Below are positions 30,982 to 39,571 of a DNA stretch of 43,721 nucleotides, in pieces. The stretch covers positions 1 through 43,721 of the forward strand of contig SUSY01000011.1 in assembly GCA_015063185.1 (NCBI GenBank), read 5' to 3'. A program made the translations under genes and the position numbers. Source of the stretch: Thermoplasmata archaeon (GTDB lineage Archaea > Thermoplasmatota > Thermoplasmata > Methanomassiliicoccales > Methanomethylophilaceae). The stretch's first letter is position 1. The number at the start of each line of letters is the position of its first letter. The notes beneath the pieces were generated by a model, which did no database searches, was not told the origin of the DNA, and worked only from the letters and a program-made list of their open reading frames with translations.

Positions 30982-31995
30982 ATGGCACAGGAAATCGTCA
31001 GATCCCGTGCCCCGCTCAGAATCGGAATCGCGGGTGGGGGAACGGACGTTGAACCGTATGCATCCCAGAAGGGAGGGGTGGTGTTCAACGCTACAATCAA
31101 CAGGTACGCTTATTGTTCCATACTTCCGAACGACTCCAATCGTCTTTCCATACGCTCTTTGGACTACGGGACGTTCGAGGCACCTTTGGACGGGGGCCCT
31201 TTGAGGTATGATGGAAATCTGGATCTGGCCAAGGCCGTTGCCAATCATTTCGATATCAAGGATGGGTTTGACATGTTCATCCATTCCGAGGCACCGCCGG
31301 GTTCCGGTCTTGGAGGTTCGTCTACAGTCATCATCGCCATATTGAAGGCGGTCACCGCGTGGCAGGACATCCATATGACCAAACACGAGATTGCGGCATT
31401 GGCATATCATCTTGAAAGGGAGGTCCTCGGTCTCAAGGGCGGCAAACAGGACCAGTATGCCGCCACATTCGGTGGATTCAACAGGATGGAGTTCAGGGCC
31501 GATGGTGTGGATGTGATTCCCTTGAGCATATCATCCGATACGATAGACGAGTTGCAGTATTGTTCTTTGCTTTGTTATACAGGGAAGTCACGTGAGTCCG
31601 CAGGCATAATCGATTCTCAGGTCAAATCGTTCAAGGAGGGTTCCAACGAGGATGCATTGGATGCGGCCAAGGAGTTGGCCATGGAGCTTTCCAATAAGCT
31701 GGTACATGGCAACATCCCCGAAGTGGGACGTCTTCTCGGTGAGTCGTGGGCTCATAAGAAAAGGTTCTCCAGCAAGATCTCCAATCCTATGATCGATGCA
31801 ATGTACCAGACGGCGATAGCCAATGGTGCGTACGGCGGAAAGGTCTCCGGAGCGGGGGGCGGGGGATTCATGTACTTTATCTGCGAGTACGATAAGAAGC
31901 ATCAGGTCGCCAAGGAACTGACTAAATGGGGTGCCAGGGTCACGGATTTCATGTTCGAGCCCAACGGGGCACATAGTTGGAGGACCATCGTATGA
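30982..31995 (+). CDS. hddA: GHMP kinase, D-glycero-D-manno-heptose 7-phosphate 1-kinase-like (HddA)
   Basis: The 337-residue GHMP kinase begins with RSRAPLRIGIAGGGTDV, the wording of HddA-type sugar kinases, and has the ATP loop PPGSGLGGSS (105-114) and a late glycine-rich GKVSGAGGGGF motif. HddA phosphorylates heptose-7-phosphate at C1. The following gene fuses the isomerase and phosphatase that act just before and after this step, which strongly supports the assignment. It is the first gene of the pair, with a TATA box about 26 bases upstream, and its stop overlaps the next ATG (ATGA). Confidence 0.88.
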   Translation: MAQEIVRSRAPLRIGIAGGGTDVEPYASQKGGVVFNATINRYAYCSILPNDSNRLSIRSLDYGTFEAPLDGGPLRYDGNLDLAKAVANHFDIKDGFDMFIHSEAPPGSGLGGSSTVIIAILKAVTAWQDIHMTKHEIAALAYHLEREVLGLKGGKQDQYAATFGGFNRMEFRADGVDVIPLSISSDTIDELQYCSLLCYTGKSRESAGIIDSQVKSFKEGSNEDALDAAKELAMELSNKLVHGNIPEVGRLLGESWAHKKRFSSKISNPMIDAMYQTAIANGAYGGKVSGAGGGGFMYFICEYDKKHQVAKELTKWGARVTDFMFEPNGAHSWRTIV

Positions 31996-33026
31996 AAGGG
32001 ATTGTGGAACACGAGTTCAGGACTGCTGCGGAGACGATCTCCGGATTGGACGCATCGCAGGTCATCGAGGTAGCGGATGTCATCACGGAGGCGATCCGTA
32101 GGGGCAACCAGGTCTTCTTCATGGGCAACGGCGGGTCATCCGCGGATGCTCAGCATCTCGCCGCGGAACTTTCGGGAAGGTATCTTTTCGATAGGCCGGG
32201 AATGCCCGGTGTATGCCTGTCCAACGTAGCTCCGATAACTGCGGTCGGTAACGACTATGGATACGATATCGTGTTCTCCAGACAGATCGAGGCATTCGCT
32301 AGGAAAGGGGATGTGGTGATAGGCCTTTCCACATCCGGTAATTCGAAGAATGTCATCCTGGCATTCGAGAAGGCGAAGGATATTGGTGCTATCACGGTCT
32401 CGTTCACCGGTGATGGCGGTGCGATGAAGGATATGGCCGATTATGCCATCATCATTCCTTCGAAGGAGACGCCCCACATCCAGGAAGGTTATCTCGTTGC
32501 GGGCCATATGATGTGCGGTCTGATCGAACGCAACATGTTCGGAAGGAAGGCGGTGTTGATCGACAGGGACGATACGATCGCCAAGGATGTGCCATACTGT
32601 GACGATCCCGACAAATTGGTACTGTTCAAAGGTGTCCCGAAGAGCATAAAGAGGTTGAACGATGCAGGATATCTCGTCATCATCGTGACCAACCAGTCCG
32701 GAATAGGAAGAGGTAGGTTCGACGAATCCGTTCTGGAGAAGGTGCATGAGAAAATGCTCTATGACATCTCGTCGGAGGGAGGTCATGTGGACGACATATT
32801 CTTCTGTCCCCATCATCCCGATGATGGTTGCGGATGCAGGAAGCCCGAGATCGGAATGGGTATCGCTGCGGTGAAGAAGTACCACATCGATGTGAGGAAC
32901 TCATTCATGATCGGTAACAGTGATTCGGATATGGAGTTCGGAGAGAGGTTAGGATGCAATACGCTCCGTGTTTCGGAGAAGTTCACGTTCAATGATGCCG
33001 TGGATTGGATATTGGATGGGTCATGA
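31992..33026 (+). CDS. GmhA-GmhB fusion: sedoheptulose-7-phosphate isomerase and heptose-bisphosphate phosphatase
   Basis: The 344-residue protein has two enzymes. Residues 1 to about 182 are a SIS-domain isomerase of GmhA type (MGNGGSSADAQHLAAEL, VGNDYGYD, LSTSGNSKNV), which turns sedoheptulose 7-phosphate into D-glycero-D-manno-heptose 7-phosphate. From about 183 is a GmhB-type HAD phosphatase with D191-R-D193-D-T and a zinc loop C272-P-H274...C280-G-C282-RKP; it removes the 7-phosphate from the bisphosphate. Motif I has D where G is usual (DRDDT). ATG at 31992 overlaps the HddA stop. Only the nucleotidyltransferase is missing from the pair; the gene at 36477 is a possible candidate. Confidence 0.9.
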   Translation: MKGIVEHEFRTAAETISGLDASQVIEVADVITEAIRRGNQVFFMGNGGSSADAQHLAAELSGRYLFDRPGMPGVCLSNVAPITAVGNDYGYDIVFSRQIEAFARKGDVVIGLSTSGNSKNVILAFEKAKDIGAITVSFTGDGGAMKDMADYAIIIPSKETPHIQEGYLVAGHMMCGLIERNMFGRKAVLIDRDDTIAKDVPYCDDPDKLVLFKGVPKSIKRLNDAGYLVIIVTNQSGIGRGRFDESVLEKVHEKMLYDISSEGGHVDDIFFCPHHPDDGCGCRKPEIGMGIAAVKKYHIDVRNSFMIGNSDSDMEFGERLGCNTLRVSEKFTFNDAVDWILDGS

Positions 33027-33070
33027 GTCTACGATCCGGATTCGATGACCGACTGATCGTGTAAGTATTC

Positions 33071-34366
33071 TCATCGGTTCGATGATTGCATATTCCTTGT
33101 CACTCCGTACAGGATCCTGTGCCCGTCCTTACCGGCCGGTTCGATCATACCTGCCTTGAGAAGCGTATCGATGTCCGAACGCGCGGTGTTGTTACTCACC
33201 GCATATCTGTTCATAAGGTATTGGACGGAGATGTCGGACCCCTCTCTGATCATGTCGTTCATCACTGTCTTCTGACGGAGATTCAAACGGGAGCCTTTGA
33301 TATATTCCACCATATCGTCATTTTCGATGAGCTTACGCTCCAGATATTCTGTGAACATGTTCAGGGATTCCATCAATATGTCCAGATTGAAGTTTATGAA
33401 GTATGTGACATCGTTGTCATCCGATTCCGCAAATTGATATGCGTTGGAATATCTGCCCTTGTGGGCTTTTATGCATTTGGATATCGATAGATACTCCATC
33501 AACCAGTATCCTTTTTTCATCTCGTACCAGTAGAACAGTGTTCTTGCTACGCGTCCGTTCCCGTCCTCGAAAGGGTGGATGTATGCGATGGCGAAATGGA
33601 TCAGAATGCCTTTGATTATAGGGTGTATGAAGCGATCCTCATCGTTGACGAATCTGCACAGTTCGTCTATGGTGTTTTCGATCAGGTCCTTCTCTATGGG
33701 TTCATGGTATACCGTTCCGTCCAAAGGGTCTGCAACCACCACGAGGTCATTATCACGAAATCTTCCCACATCTTCTTCGGATAAGGTATCCTGTGTAACG
33801 ATCCTGTGTATGTCCAGGATGAGTTCTCTCGTCAAAGGTTCATCCTTCCTTTCATGGATCGTTTGCATTGCACGATAGTTGTTGATGATCATCTGTTCCG
33901 ACCTGTCACGGGGCGCCCTATTGCTCTGTAGCAATTTCTTAGCGACCTTGGTCGTTGTGACCGCACCCTCCATCTGGCTGGACGCTATGGATTCCTCCAT
34001 CATCGAACTGATGGAGTGTATGATACGTTTTTTGGAATCTACACGATCGAACGGTACAAAACCTACGGATGATTTCGAATCAAAGATGTGTAACAGGCGC
34101 TGGATTCCATTGGTTATGTTGAATGTGATGTCAAATGAACCCAGGTTCAGCGTCTCTGCATTATCGAGCCTGGCTAATTTCATCCGTGCCCATATGATGT
34201 CCGGTTCGAAGTCTCCGGTATCGCGGTATCTGACCTCGGACCAATGTAGGTATTGCCTGTTGAATCTGTCCGCATAATCCCCGACTTCGAACGACAGGAT
34301 GTCCTTGTGATTCCTCTCTTCTTTAAGAAGAATCGGTATATTGGGGGGATTCATCGGACGTTTCAT
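33071..34366 (-). CDS. Fic-domain protein with inhibitory helix and C-terminal winged helix
   Basis: The 431-residue protein has the full Fic motif HPFEDGNGRVAR (from H264), so it can probably AMPylate or otherwise modify a protein hydroxyl. An N-terminal inhibitory motif S129-x3-E133-G134 (SSQMEG) matches class II Fic proteins. The C-terminal region (about 370-425) looks like a winged helix (VSNNTARSDIDTLLKAGMIE), suggesting DNA binding. A TATA-like tatataa (34388-34394) is about 25 bases upstream of the start. Three TTGGTA repeats spaced 11 bases apart lie just beyond it, possibly its own binding site. The target is unknown. Confidence 0.9.
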   Translation of the reverse strand: MKRPMNPPNIPILLKEERNHKDILSFEVGDYADRFNRQYLHWSEVRYRDTGDFEPDIIWARMKLARLDNAETLNLGSFDITFNITNGIQRLLHIFDSKSSVGFVPFDRVDSKKRIIHSISSMMEESIASSQMEGAVTTTKVAKKLLQSNRAPRDRSEQMIINNYRAMQTIHERKDEPLTRELILDIHRIVTQDTLSEEDVGRFRDNDLVVVADPLDGTVYHEPIEKDLIENTIDELCRFVNDEDRFIHPIIKGILIHFAIAYIHPFEDGNGRVARTLFYWYEMKKGYWLMEYLSISKCIKAHKGRYSNAYQFAESDDNDVTYFINFNLDILMESLNMFTEYLERKLIENDDMVEYIKGSRLNLRQKTVMNDMIREGSDISVQYLMNRYAVSNNTARSDIDTLLKAGMIEPAGKDGHRILYGVTRNMQSSNR

Positions 34367-34387
34367 GCATATCTATTGAATATTGAA

Positions 34388-34431
34388 TATATAAATGTAC
34401 CAATTGGTATGAAATTGGTACTTTGTTGGTA
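34388..34431 (-). promoter_or_regulatory. Fic promoter with palindrome and phased TTGGTA repeats
   Basis: A TATA-like tatataa (34388-34394) serves the minus-strand Fic gene. Directly upstream are the palindrome TACCAATTGGTA (34398-34409) and copies of TTGGTA at 34404, 34415 and 34426, exactly 11 bases apart, about one DNA turn. The last two share TTGGTACTTTG. Confidence 0.55.
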
Positions 34432-34457
34432 CTTTGTCCCGATCGTGTACTATGGAA

Positions 34458-36392
34458 TCAGAGCTTCTTGGTGGTGGCGACCATGTCCCAGACGTTCATG
34501 TCCCCCTTATCCGCACTAACATGGAGCTTCGCTTTCAGTCTGGGGTACAGTTCCAGGATGACGGCGGATACTGTCCTGAGGGGGTGGTACCCCATCTCCT
34601 TGATGGATGAGAAGAGAGCATTGAGAAGGATCCTGTAGTTGTGTGTCGGCAGGTGATAGTCGAACTTCCTCCTCAGGTACAGTTCGCCTATGTTGACCCT
34701 CGTCCTCTGTTTGATGTAGTCCTTGACGGTGTCCGGGCCGTGGTTCAGAAGTGTCGCCTCGGGTGCGTACACGGTCATGTATCCCTTGTCCTCCAATCTC
34801 ATGCGCAGGATGTCCTCATCGGATTGCATGTCCGTGGGCAATCTTGTACCGACGTCCCTGAATGCGATGAGCTCTCCTGTTTTTGGATATTGCATGGCTA
34901 CGTGGTGATGCATCCTCCACATCAGTTGTACGGTGAATCCGGAAACCGTTCTGTCTGAATTGGTGGGTATCGGATGGCCCCCAACCATTCCGACCTTGGG
35001 GTCATGGAGGGGTTCCACCAATCTTTCCAACGAATGTTCGTTCTCGAAGACGTTGTCGGCATTGAGCAACACCATCACCTCTGTGGATTTGGTCTCCAGA
35101 ATGAGGTTGATGGCGGAGTTCTTCCCTTCTCTGGATCTCTGTGGGAGGAGTCTGACCCGTTCGTATTCCTTGGAGAGGGATTCAACGATGGTGTCGGTGG
35201 AATCGGCACTTCCGCTGGATACGACATATACATCTTTGATCTCACAGCATTCCAACTTTTGAGTGAAGATCGCACGTATCGTACGTTCGATGTTCTTCTC
35301 CTCGTTGTATGCGCATATTCCGATCGTTATTGGGATCCTTTCCTTTTCGATGGGGATGACCGGTACGTAGGGTTCGGTGTGCTTCGGTACCGTCCTGATA
35401 CGTGTCAATCCCACGATTCCGGATGGATCCGTGTACATGCGACCATCACGGTAGTAGATCATCCTGAAGAACACGCGTTCCATTCCGTAGTAGACGGATG
35501 GGAAGAATCTGTAGAACATCGCTTCGGGAGATGCGGGATCGGAACAATGGTTCCTGAGCATCGATCTGCACTCTTCGCTTTTGGCGTATTTTATGAAGGT
35601 GTCATAGGTCATGTGTCCGCTACTGCGGATACGTGTGATGGCGAAGCGTCTGTCGATCTCATCGGATCCTTCATCGGAGAAGTATCCTGCAAGGTTACTG
35701 TATGCTTTGAGTTCGGATCTTCCGCGGTCATCGGACCTGGCATTGTTCATGCAGTATGAGTACGAGTGTTGGTAGTAGAGGTACAACGGTTCCTCGGTGT
35801 AGCATATGACCTTGGCATGGCGGAGGGTGATGAACGTGTATTCGATGTCCTCGCAGTAGTTGTCCTTGAATCTGATGTTGTTGTCCATCAACATCGATCT
35901 GCGATAGATCTTGCTCCATGCCGTGACCGGGAACCTTTCCATGCAACGCGCTCTGATGGCCTCCTCCGAATCCATCACATGTACCTTGAAGTCGTATCCG
36001 GAGAGGTCGTATTCCCTTCTGAGGTCGGACGTGTAGATGAAGTTGCAACCGACGATGTCTGCGTCATATTGCTCTTGGATGGCCGTCATCCTTTCCAGGA
36101 GGTTGGGTAGAGGACGGTCGTCGATGTCCATGTACCAGATGAACTCTCCATTCGCTTCATCCACACCATCGTTTCTGGACACACCTAAGGGACCTTTGGT
36201 CCCGATCACCTTGATCGTAGGATCCGAGGCATAGGATTGTGCGATCGCCACGGAGTCATCTGTGGACCTGGTGTCCACTACGAGGATAGTTTCGAAATCG
36301 GTGAATGTCTGGGATCTCAGATATCCCAGTGCCCTGTCGATGAATTGTGCGCCGTTCAATATGGGTATTACGACGCTGACCTTGAGTGCCAT
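34458..36392 (-). CDS. Double-domain family 2 glycosyltransferase
   Basis: The 644-residue protein joins two GT-A fold glycosyltransferase-2 domains. The first (about 1-330) has SVVIPILNGAQFIDRAL and WYMDIDDRP with the metal-binding acidic motif. The second (about 350-600) has ITIGICAYNEEKNIERTI and LLNADNVF, where asparagines flank the aspartate of the usual DAD. No membrane segment is obvious. It probably adds two sugars to a lipid-linked glycan. A TATA-like element is embedded in CCATAT-AG-ATATGG (36412-36425), about 26 bases upstream. The sugar nucleotidyltransferase gene lies upstream on the same strand. Confidence 0.87.
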   Translation of the reverse strand: MALKVSVVIPILNGAQFIDRALGYLRSQTFTDFETILVVDTRSTDDSVAIAQSYASDPTIKVIGTKGPLGVSRNDGVDEANGEFIWYMDIDDRPLPNLLERMTAIQEQYDADIVGCNFIYTSDLRREYDLSGYDFKVHVMDSEEAIRARCMERFPVTAWSKIYRRSMLMDNNIRFKDNYCEDIEYTFITLRHAKVICYTEEPLYLYYQHSYSYCMNNARSDDRGRSELKAYSNLAGYFSDEGSDEIDRRFAITRIRSSGHMTYDTFIKYAKSEECRSMLRNHCSDPASPEAMFYRFFPSVYYGMERVFFRMIYYRDGRMYTDPSGIVGLTRIRTVPKHTEPYVPVIPIEKERIPITIGICAYNEEKNIERTIRAIFTQKLECCEIKDVYVVSSGSADSTDTIVESLSKEYERVRLLPQRSREGKNSAINLILETKSTEVMVLLNADNVFENEHSLERLVEPLHDPKVGMVGGHPIPTNSDRTVSGFTVQLMWRMHHHVAMQYPKTGELIAFRDVGTRLPTDMQSDEDILRMRLEDKGYMTVYAPEATLLNHGPDTVKDYIKQRTRVNIGELYLRRKFDYHLPTHNYRILLNALFSSIKEMGYHPLRTVSAVILELYPRLKAKLHVSADKGDMNVWDMVATTKKL

Positions 36393-36411
36393 CCATGGTC
36401 TGTGATGGGTT

Positions 36412-36425
36412 CCATATAGATATGG
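36412..36425 (-). promoter_or_regulatory. Palindromic TATA-like element before the glycosyltransferase
   Basis: CCATAT and ATATGG flank a 2-base centre. The centre is about 26 bases from the start codon at 36392, so this is probably the TATA region itself. Confidence 0.4.
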
Positions 36426-36476
36426 TTGTTGTCCGCAGCCTCTATAGCGGATACATCGATCGGAATGATATCTGGC

Positions 36477-37370
36477 TCAGTTCCATAGATCTTTGGGATA
36501 CTTCCCTTCGGATACCTTGGATGCGATGGACATTATGACCTTCTCCTTGTCGTCTGGATATGTGACTCCGAACCATGTCTCGTCGGAACGGATGCATTTA
36601 AGGACGGAGGTTCCTTTCCTCACAGTGTCGGAGATCACGTCCGGGAGGAGGTACTCATCCTTCATGGGATCCTTCCAGGTGTCGAGGAATGTATCGAATT
36701 CCTTCTCCAGTATCGGGAATATCGACGGTGGGACGATGAACATGTTCATCGATACAGGTGTATTGTCAGGTGTCTCGAAGCCATCGGCTCCGCTGAGGGG
36801 TCTTGCCTCAACATTTCCGGATGCGTTACGTTCGATGTTGGATTCGGTGATGCATACCACGTTCCCATTCTCGATCGTGCATATTCCGCGCTTCACGCTT
36901 CCGCTCTCGGTCATTGTCTTCGATGCTTCGTAACAGATGCACCCGTATGTGGAATCGTTGCATTCGTTCTCGATGAATTCATTCGCTTTGATGTACGAAC
37001 CGGTGCCGTAGAAGTCGTCGGCATTGATGATCATGAAAGGTTCCTTCACGACATCCTTACAACAGAGGATTGCGTGTGCGGTGCCTAAGGGCTTGGTCCT
37101 GCCTTTGGGGATCCTGTCATCCGGTATCGAATCGGGTTCCTGGAACACGTACTCCACCTTCACACGTGAGCCGATCCTGTTGCCGATGGTATCTTTGAAT
37201 ATCCCCTCATTCTCCTTCCTGATGATGAACACCACGGAATCGAATCCTCCGGATATGGCATCGAACACCGAATAATCGATGATGAAGTTTCCGTTCTCGT
37301 CGATCGGAGTGGTCTGTTTGTTCCCTTTGAACCTGCTTCCGAGACCTGCCGCGAGGATGACCAATTGCAT
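36477..37370 (-). CDS. Sugar-1-phosphate nucleotidyltransferase-like protein
   Basis: The 297-residue protein has the nucleotidyltransferase signature LAAGLGSRF (6-14) and a metal-binding aspartate pair in INADDFYG. Such enzymes couple a sugar 1-phosphate to an NTP. The sugar is unknown. As the nearby heptose genes (31-33 kb) lack their own nucleotidyltransferase, this is a candidate for that step, although they are 3.5 kb apart and on opposite strands. A TATA-like agataaaaa (37393-37401) lies about 27 bases upstream. The palindrome ATACCG-T-CGGTAT (37369-37381) covers the predicted transcript start. Confidence 0.8.
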   Translation of the reverse strand: MQLVILAAGLGSRFKGNKQTTPIDENGNFIIDYSVFDAISGGFDSVVFIIRKENEGIFKDTIGNRIGSRVKVEYVFQEPDSIPDDRIPKGRTKPLGTAHAILCCKDVVKEPFMIINADDFYGTGSYIKANEFIENECNDSTYGCICYEASKTMTESGSVKRGICTIENGNVVCITESNIERNASGNVEARPLSGADGFETPDNTPVSMNMFIVPPSIFPILEKEFDTFLDTWKDPMKDEYLLPDVISDTVRKGTSVLKCIRSDETWFGVTYPDDKEKVIMSIASKVSEGKYPKDLWN

Positions 37371-37401
37371 ACCGTCGGTATGTGTTAATGGATAGATAAA
37401 A
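37369..37401 (-). promoter_or_regulatory. Promoter and start-site palindrome of the nucleotidyltransferase gene
   Basis: The TATA-like agataaaaa (37393-37401) and the 13-base palindrome ATACCGTCGGTAT (37369-37381), which overlaps the start codon, suggest a leaderless gene with an operator at its start site. Confidence 0.45.
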
Positions 37402-37408
37402 AGTGGGT

Positions 37409-37429
37409 GCGTATGGTTGTGCCATACGC
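37409..37429 (-). terminator. Hairpin terminator after TFB
   Basis: GCGTATGG and CCATACGC form an 8-base stem with a 5-base loop, 7 bases past the minus-strand TFB stop. Read on the minus strand, it is followed by a T-rich stretch (the plus strand shows ataaaaa). Confidence 0.6.
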
Positions 37430-37436
37430 TTGTGGT

Positions 37437-38351
37437 TCACGCGGCTATGCCCAGTTCGGTGGTAAGTTCGCGGTACCTGTTCCTGATGGTGACTTCGGTG
37501 ACCCCGCTCACGTCGGCGATCTGTTTCTGGGTCCTGTGCTCGTGGCATAGGATGCATGAGATGTAGATGGCGGCCGCTGCGGCACCTGTCGGACCGTGTC
37601 CTGTGGACGCCTCCTTGTCACCGATGTCTCTCAATATACCAAGCGCTCTGCGCCTCACATTCTCCGATACGTTCAGGTCGGAGCAGAATCTCTGCAGGTA
37701 GTCCTCTGGTTTGGTGGGCATGAGGTTGAGCTTGAGCTGTCTGCTGAGTGCACGGTATGTACGTCCGATGGTCTTCCTGTCCACACCGGATGCCTCAGCT
37801 ATCTCCTCTAAGGTCCTGGGTACGCTACATTGCCTACATGCGGCGTAGAGGCATGATGATACGACGTTCTCGATGGATCTTCCGCGGACCAGGTTCTTCT
37901 TCACGGCACGTCTGTACATGGTCGCGGTGGCCTCCCTCACGTTGTTGCCCAATCCGAGGGAGGTTCCGATCCTGTTGATGTGGGTGAGTGCGGTGGCCAG
38001 GTTCCTCTCCATCGCATTGGAGATCCTCATCCTCTTCTGCCACGTCCTCAACCTGCGGATCTGCGACATGTTCTTCGCGGGGATCGAGGCTCCGCGTCCG
38101 TCACGGGATCCGCTGGCTATCTCCGTCGACAGTCCTTTGTCGTGCGACATTATGGACATCGGCGAACCGATCCTCTCCTTCTCCTTGCCGCTTCCGAAGT
38201 TGCGCCAATCGGGGCCGAGATCTATCATCTCTTGGTCGATGACGCACCCGCATACGCTACAGATCTTCTCTCCGCGCATACCGTCGTTTTCGAAACGGGT
38301 GCTTCCGCATTCGGGACATTGTTCGGGTTCTTCGTTGTGGGTTCCGGTCAT
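37437..38351 (-). CDS. tfb: Transcription initiation factor TFB (TFIIB homolog)
   Basis: The 304-residue general factor bridges TBP at the TATA box and RNA polymerase. The N-terminal zinc ribbon (CPECGSTRF and CSVCGCVID) is followed by the B-reader/linker (GPDWRNFG) and two cyclin repeats, the second starting near VSENVRRRALGILRDIG. Length and domains fit a canonical archaeal TFB. The gene has both a TATA-like stretch (about 38386-38396) and a strong ribosome binding site (aggaggt), giving a short leader of about 14 bases. Confidence 0.97.
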   Translation of the reverse strand: MTGTHNEEPEQCPECGSTRFENDGMRGEKICSVCGCVIDQEMIDLGPDWRNFGSGKEKERIGSPMSIMSHDKGLSTEIASGSRDGRGASIPAKNMSQIRRLRTWQKRMRISNAMERNLATALTHINRIGTSLGLGNNVREATATMYRRAVKKNLVRGRSIENVVSSCLYAACRQCSVPRTLEEIAEASGVDRKTIGRTYRALSRQLKLNLMPTKPEDYLQRFCSDLNVSENVRRRALGILRDIGDKEASTGHGPTGAAAAAIYISCILCHEHRTQKQIADVSGVTEVTIRNRYRELTTELGIAA

Positions 38352-38498
38352 TTTAGACCTCCTATCTTAGAATCAATGTTTGTAATATTTATATTTACGG
38401 ATTATGAAATTTTGTAGAAGGCTAAGTTTAGGATGAGTGATTGTAGTATATGTATTGTATGCGATGGTTTTAAGGTGCAATATTGAGATATTAGTTAC
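38352..38498. promoter_or_regulatory. Divergent promoter region of TFB and sugar isomerase
   Basis: Minus strand: TATA-like sequence at about 38386-38396 and a ribosome binding site at 38357-38363 for TFB. Plus strand: ttttaa (38468-38473) about 27 bases before the isomerase ATG at 38499, implying a leaderless message. Confidence 0.45.
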
Positions 38499-39506
38499 AT
38501 GAGGGATACGGAGTACGGTGGACCGTTCAACGAGATGCCGTTGGATCACATTCGCAGATTCATTAGAGCATATGATTCCGGTCTGTTCTCCAATGTCCCT
38601 GTTCTCGATCGCAAGTACAATCATGTGATCGTTGCGGGCATGGGCGGTTCTGGAATCGTTGGTTCCGCAATTGTCGATCTTGCAAGGAATGTGACCGATG
38701 TACCAGTCGATGTCCTTCGTGCCAACAGGTTGCCCGCGCATATCTCAGAGAACACTTTGGTCCTGGTGATCAGCTATTCCGGTAACACTCGTGAGATGTT
38801 GGAATTGTATTCCGAATGTATCTCGAAGGGTTGTAAGGTGATCGCTATTACTACCGGTGGTCGCTTGGAGGAGCTTGCTAGAATGGATGGTACGTACCTA
38901 TTGGTGGTGGACGGTGGTTTCACACCCCGTAGTGACATCGGATTCGCGATCGGGTATGCGGCAGCCGTGATCGATTCCAATTGTGGCACCCATATAATGG
39001 ATTCCTTCGTATCGGCGATGCGTGCAGCCGAACCCTATGCCTTGATGTTGTCTGATTTTGAGGCATCCGATAATCAGGCAAGATGTATCGCGATGAGGGT
39101 CAGTTCTAAGACGCCGTTCATCTATGGTGGGGACGAGATGGCATGTGTTGTCAACAGATGGAAGTGTCAGATCAACGAGAATGCTAAGATTCCTGCCGCG
39201 TGTAATACCTTCCCCGAATTCAACCATAACAGTTTGGAGGGTTGGTGCGGGAACATGTACAATTCTTTGATCCCGTTGTTCCTGGGGGATACCGATCCAT
39301 ACATCGATGTGGCATCCGATGTCATGGGGGAGAGCGGCAATCCGTTCTTGTTCGTTAGGATCCCCGGGGATTCAGTTGCGGAGAGGATGATCAACGGTGT
39401 GGTCCTTGGTGATTATGTATCCCTCTATCTTGCACAGATCCTGGGGGTGGACGATTCCCCGGTGTATGCCATCACGGAATTCAAGAAACGTACGAAGGGT
39501 CTTTGA
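38499..39506 (+). CDS. Bifunctional phosphoglucose/phosphomannose isomerase
   Basis: The 335-residue SIS-domain enzyme interconverts fructose 6-phosphate with glucose 6-phosphate and mannose 6-phosphate. Motifs include AGMGGSGIVGSAI, SYSGNTREML, FNHNSLEGW and the C-terminal GDYVSLYLAQILGVDDSPV, all characteristic of the archaeal/bacterial bifunctional family. It supplies hexose phosphates for the surrounding glycan genes. The gene is monocistronic, with a TATA element about 27 bases before the ATG. The next promoter (39537) follows closely. Confidence 0.92.
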   Translation: MRDTEYGGPFNEMPLDHIRRFIRAYDSGLFSNVPVLDRKYNHVIVAGMGGSGIVGSAIVDLARNVTDVPVDVLRANRLPAHISENTLVLVISYSGNTREMLELYSECISKGCKVIAITTGGRLEELARMDGTYLLVVDGGFTPRSDIGFAIGYAAAVIDSNCGTHIMDSFVSAMRAAEPYALMLSDFEASDNQARCIAMRVSSKTPFIYGGDEMACVVNRWKCQINENAKIPAACNTFPEFNHNSLEGWCGNMYNSLIPLFLGDTDPYIDVASDVMGESGNPFLFVRIPGDSVAERMINGVVLGDYVSLYLAQILGVDDSPVYAITEFKKRTKGL

Positions 39507-39536
39507 TCGATCTTTCTGTTTCACTTCTCTAAAAAT

Positions 39537-39545
39537 ACTATATAA
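39537..39545 (+). promoter_or_regulatory. TATA box of the IlvN-like/ilvE unit
   Basis: The sequence actatataa is centred about 31 bases before the GTG at 39572, so transcription should start within a few bases of the GTG. Confidence 0.55.
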
Positions 39546-39571
39546 CAAGTGGTACATTCGATATCATAGAG

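Noticed and set aside
34404..34431. CRISPR-like array at the Fic promoter
   Set aside because: The repeats are only six bases with 5-base gaps, far too short for CRISPR; they fit a protein-binding array.
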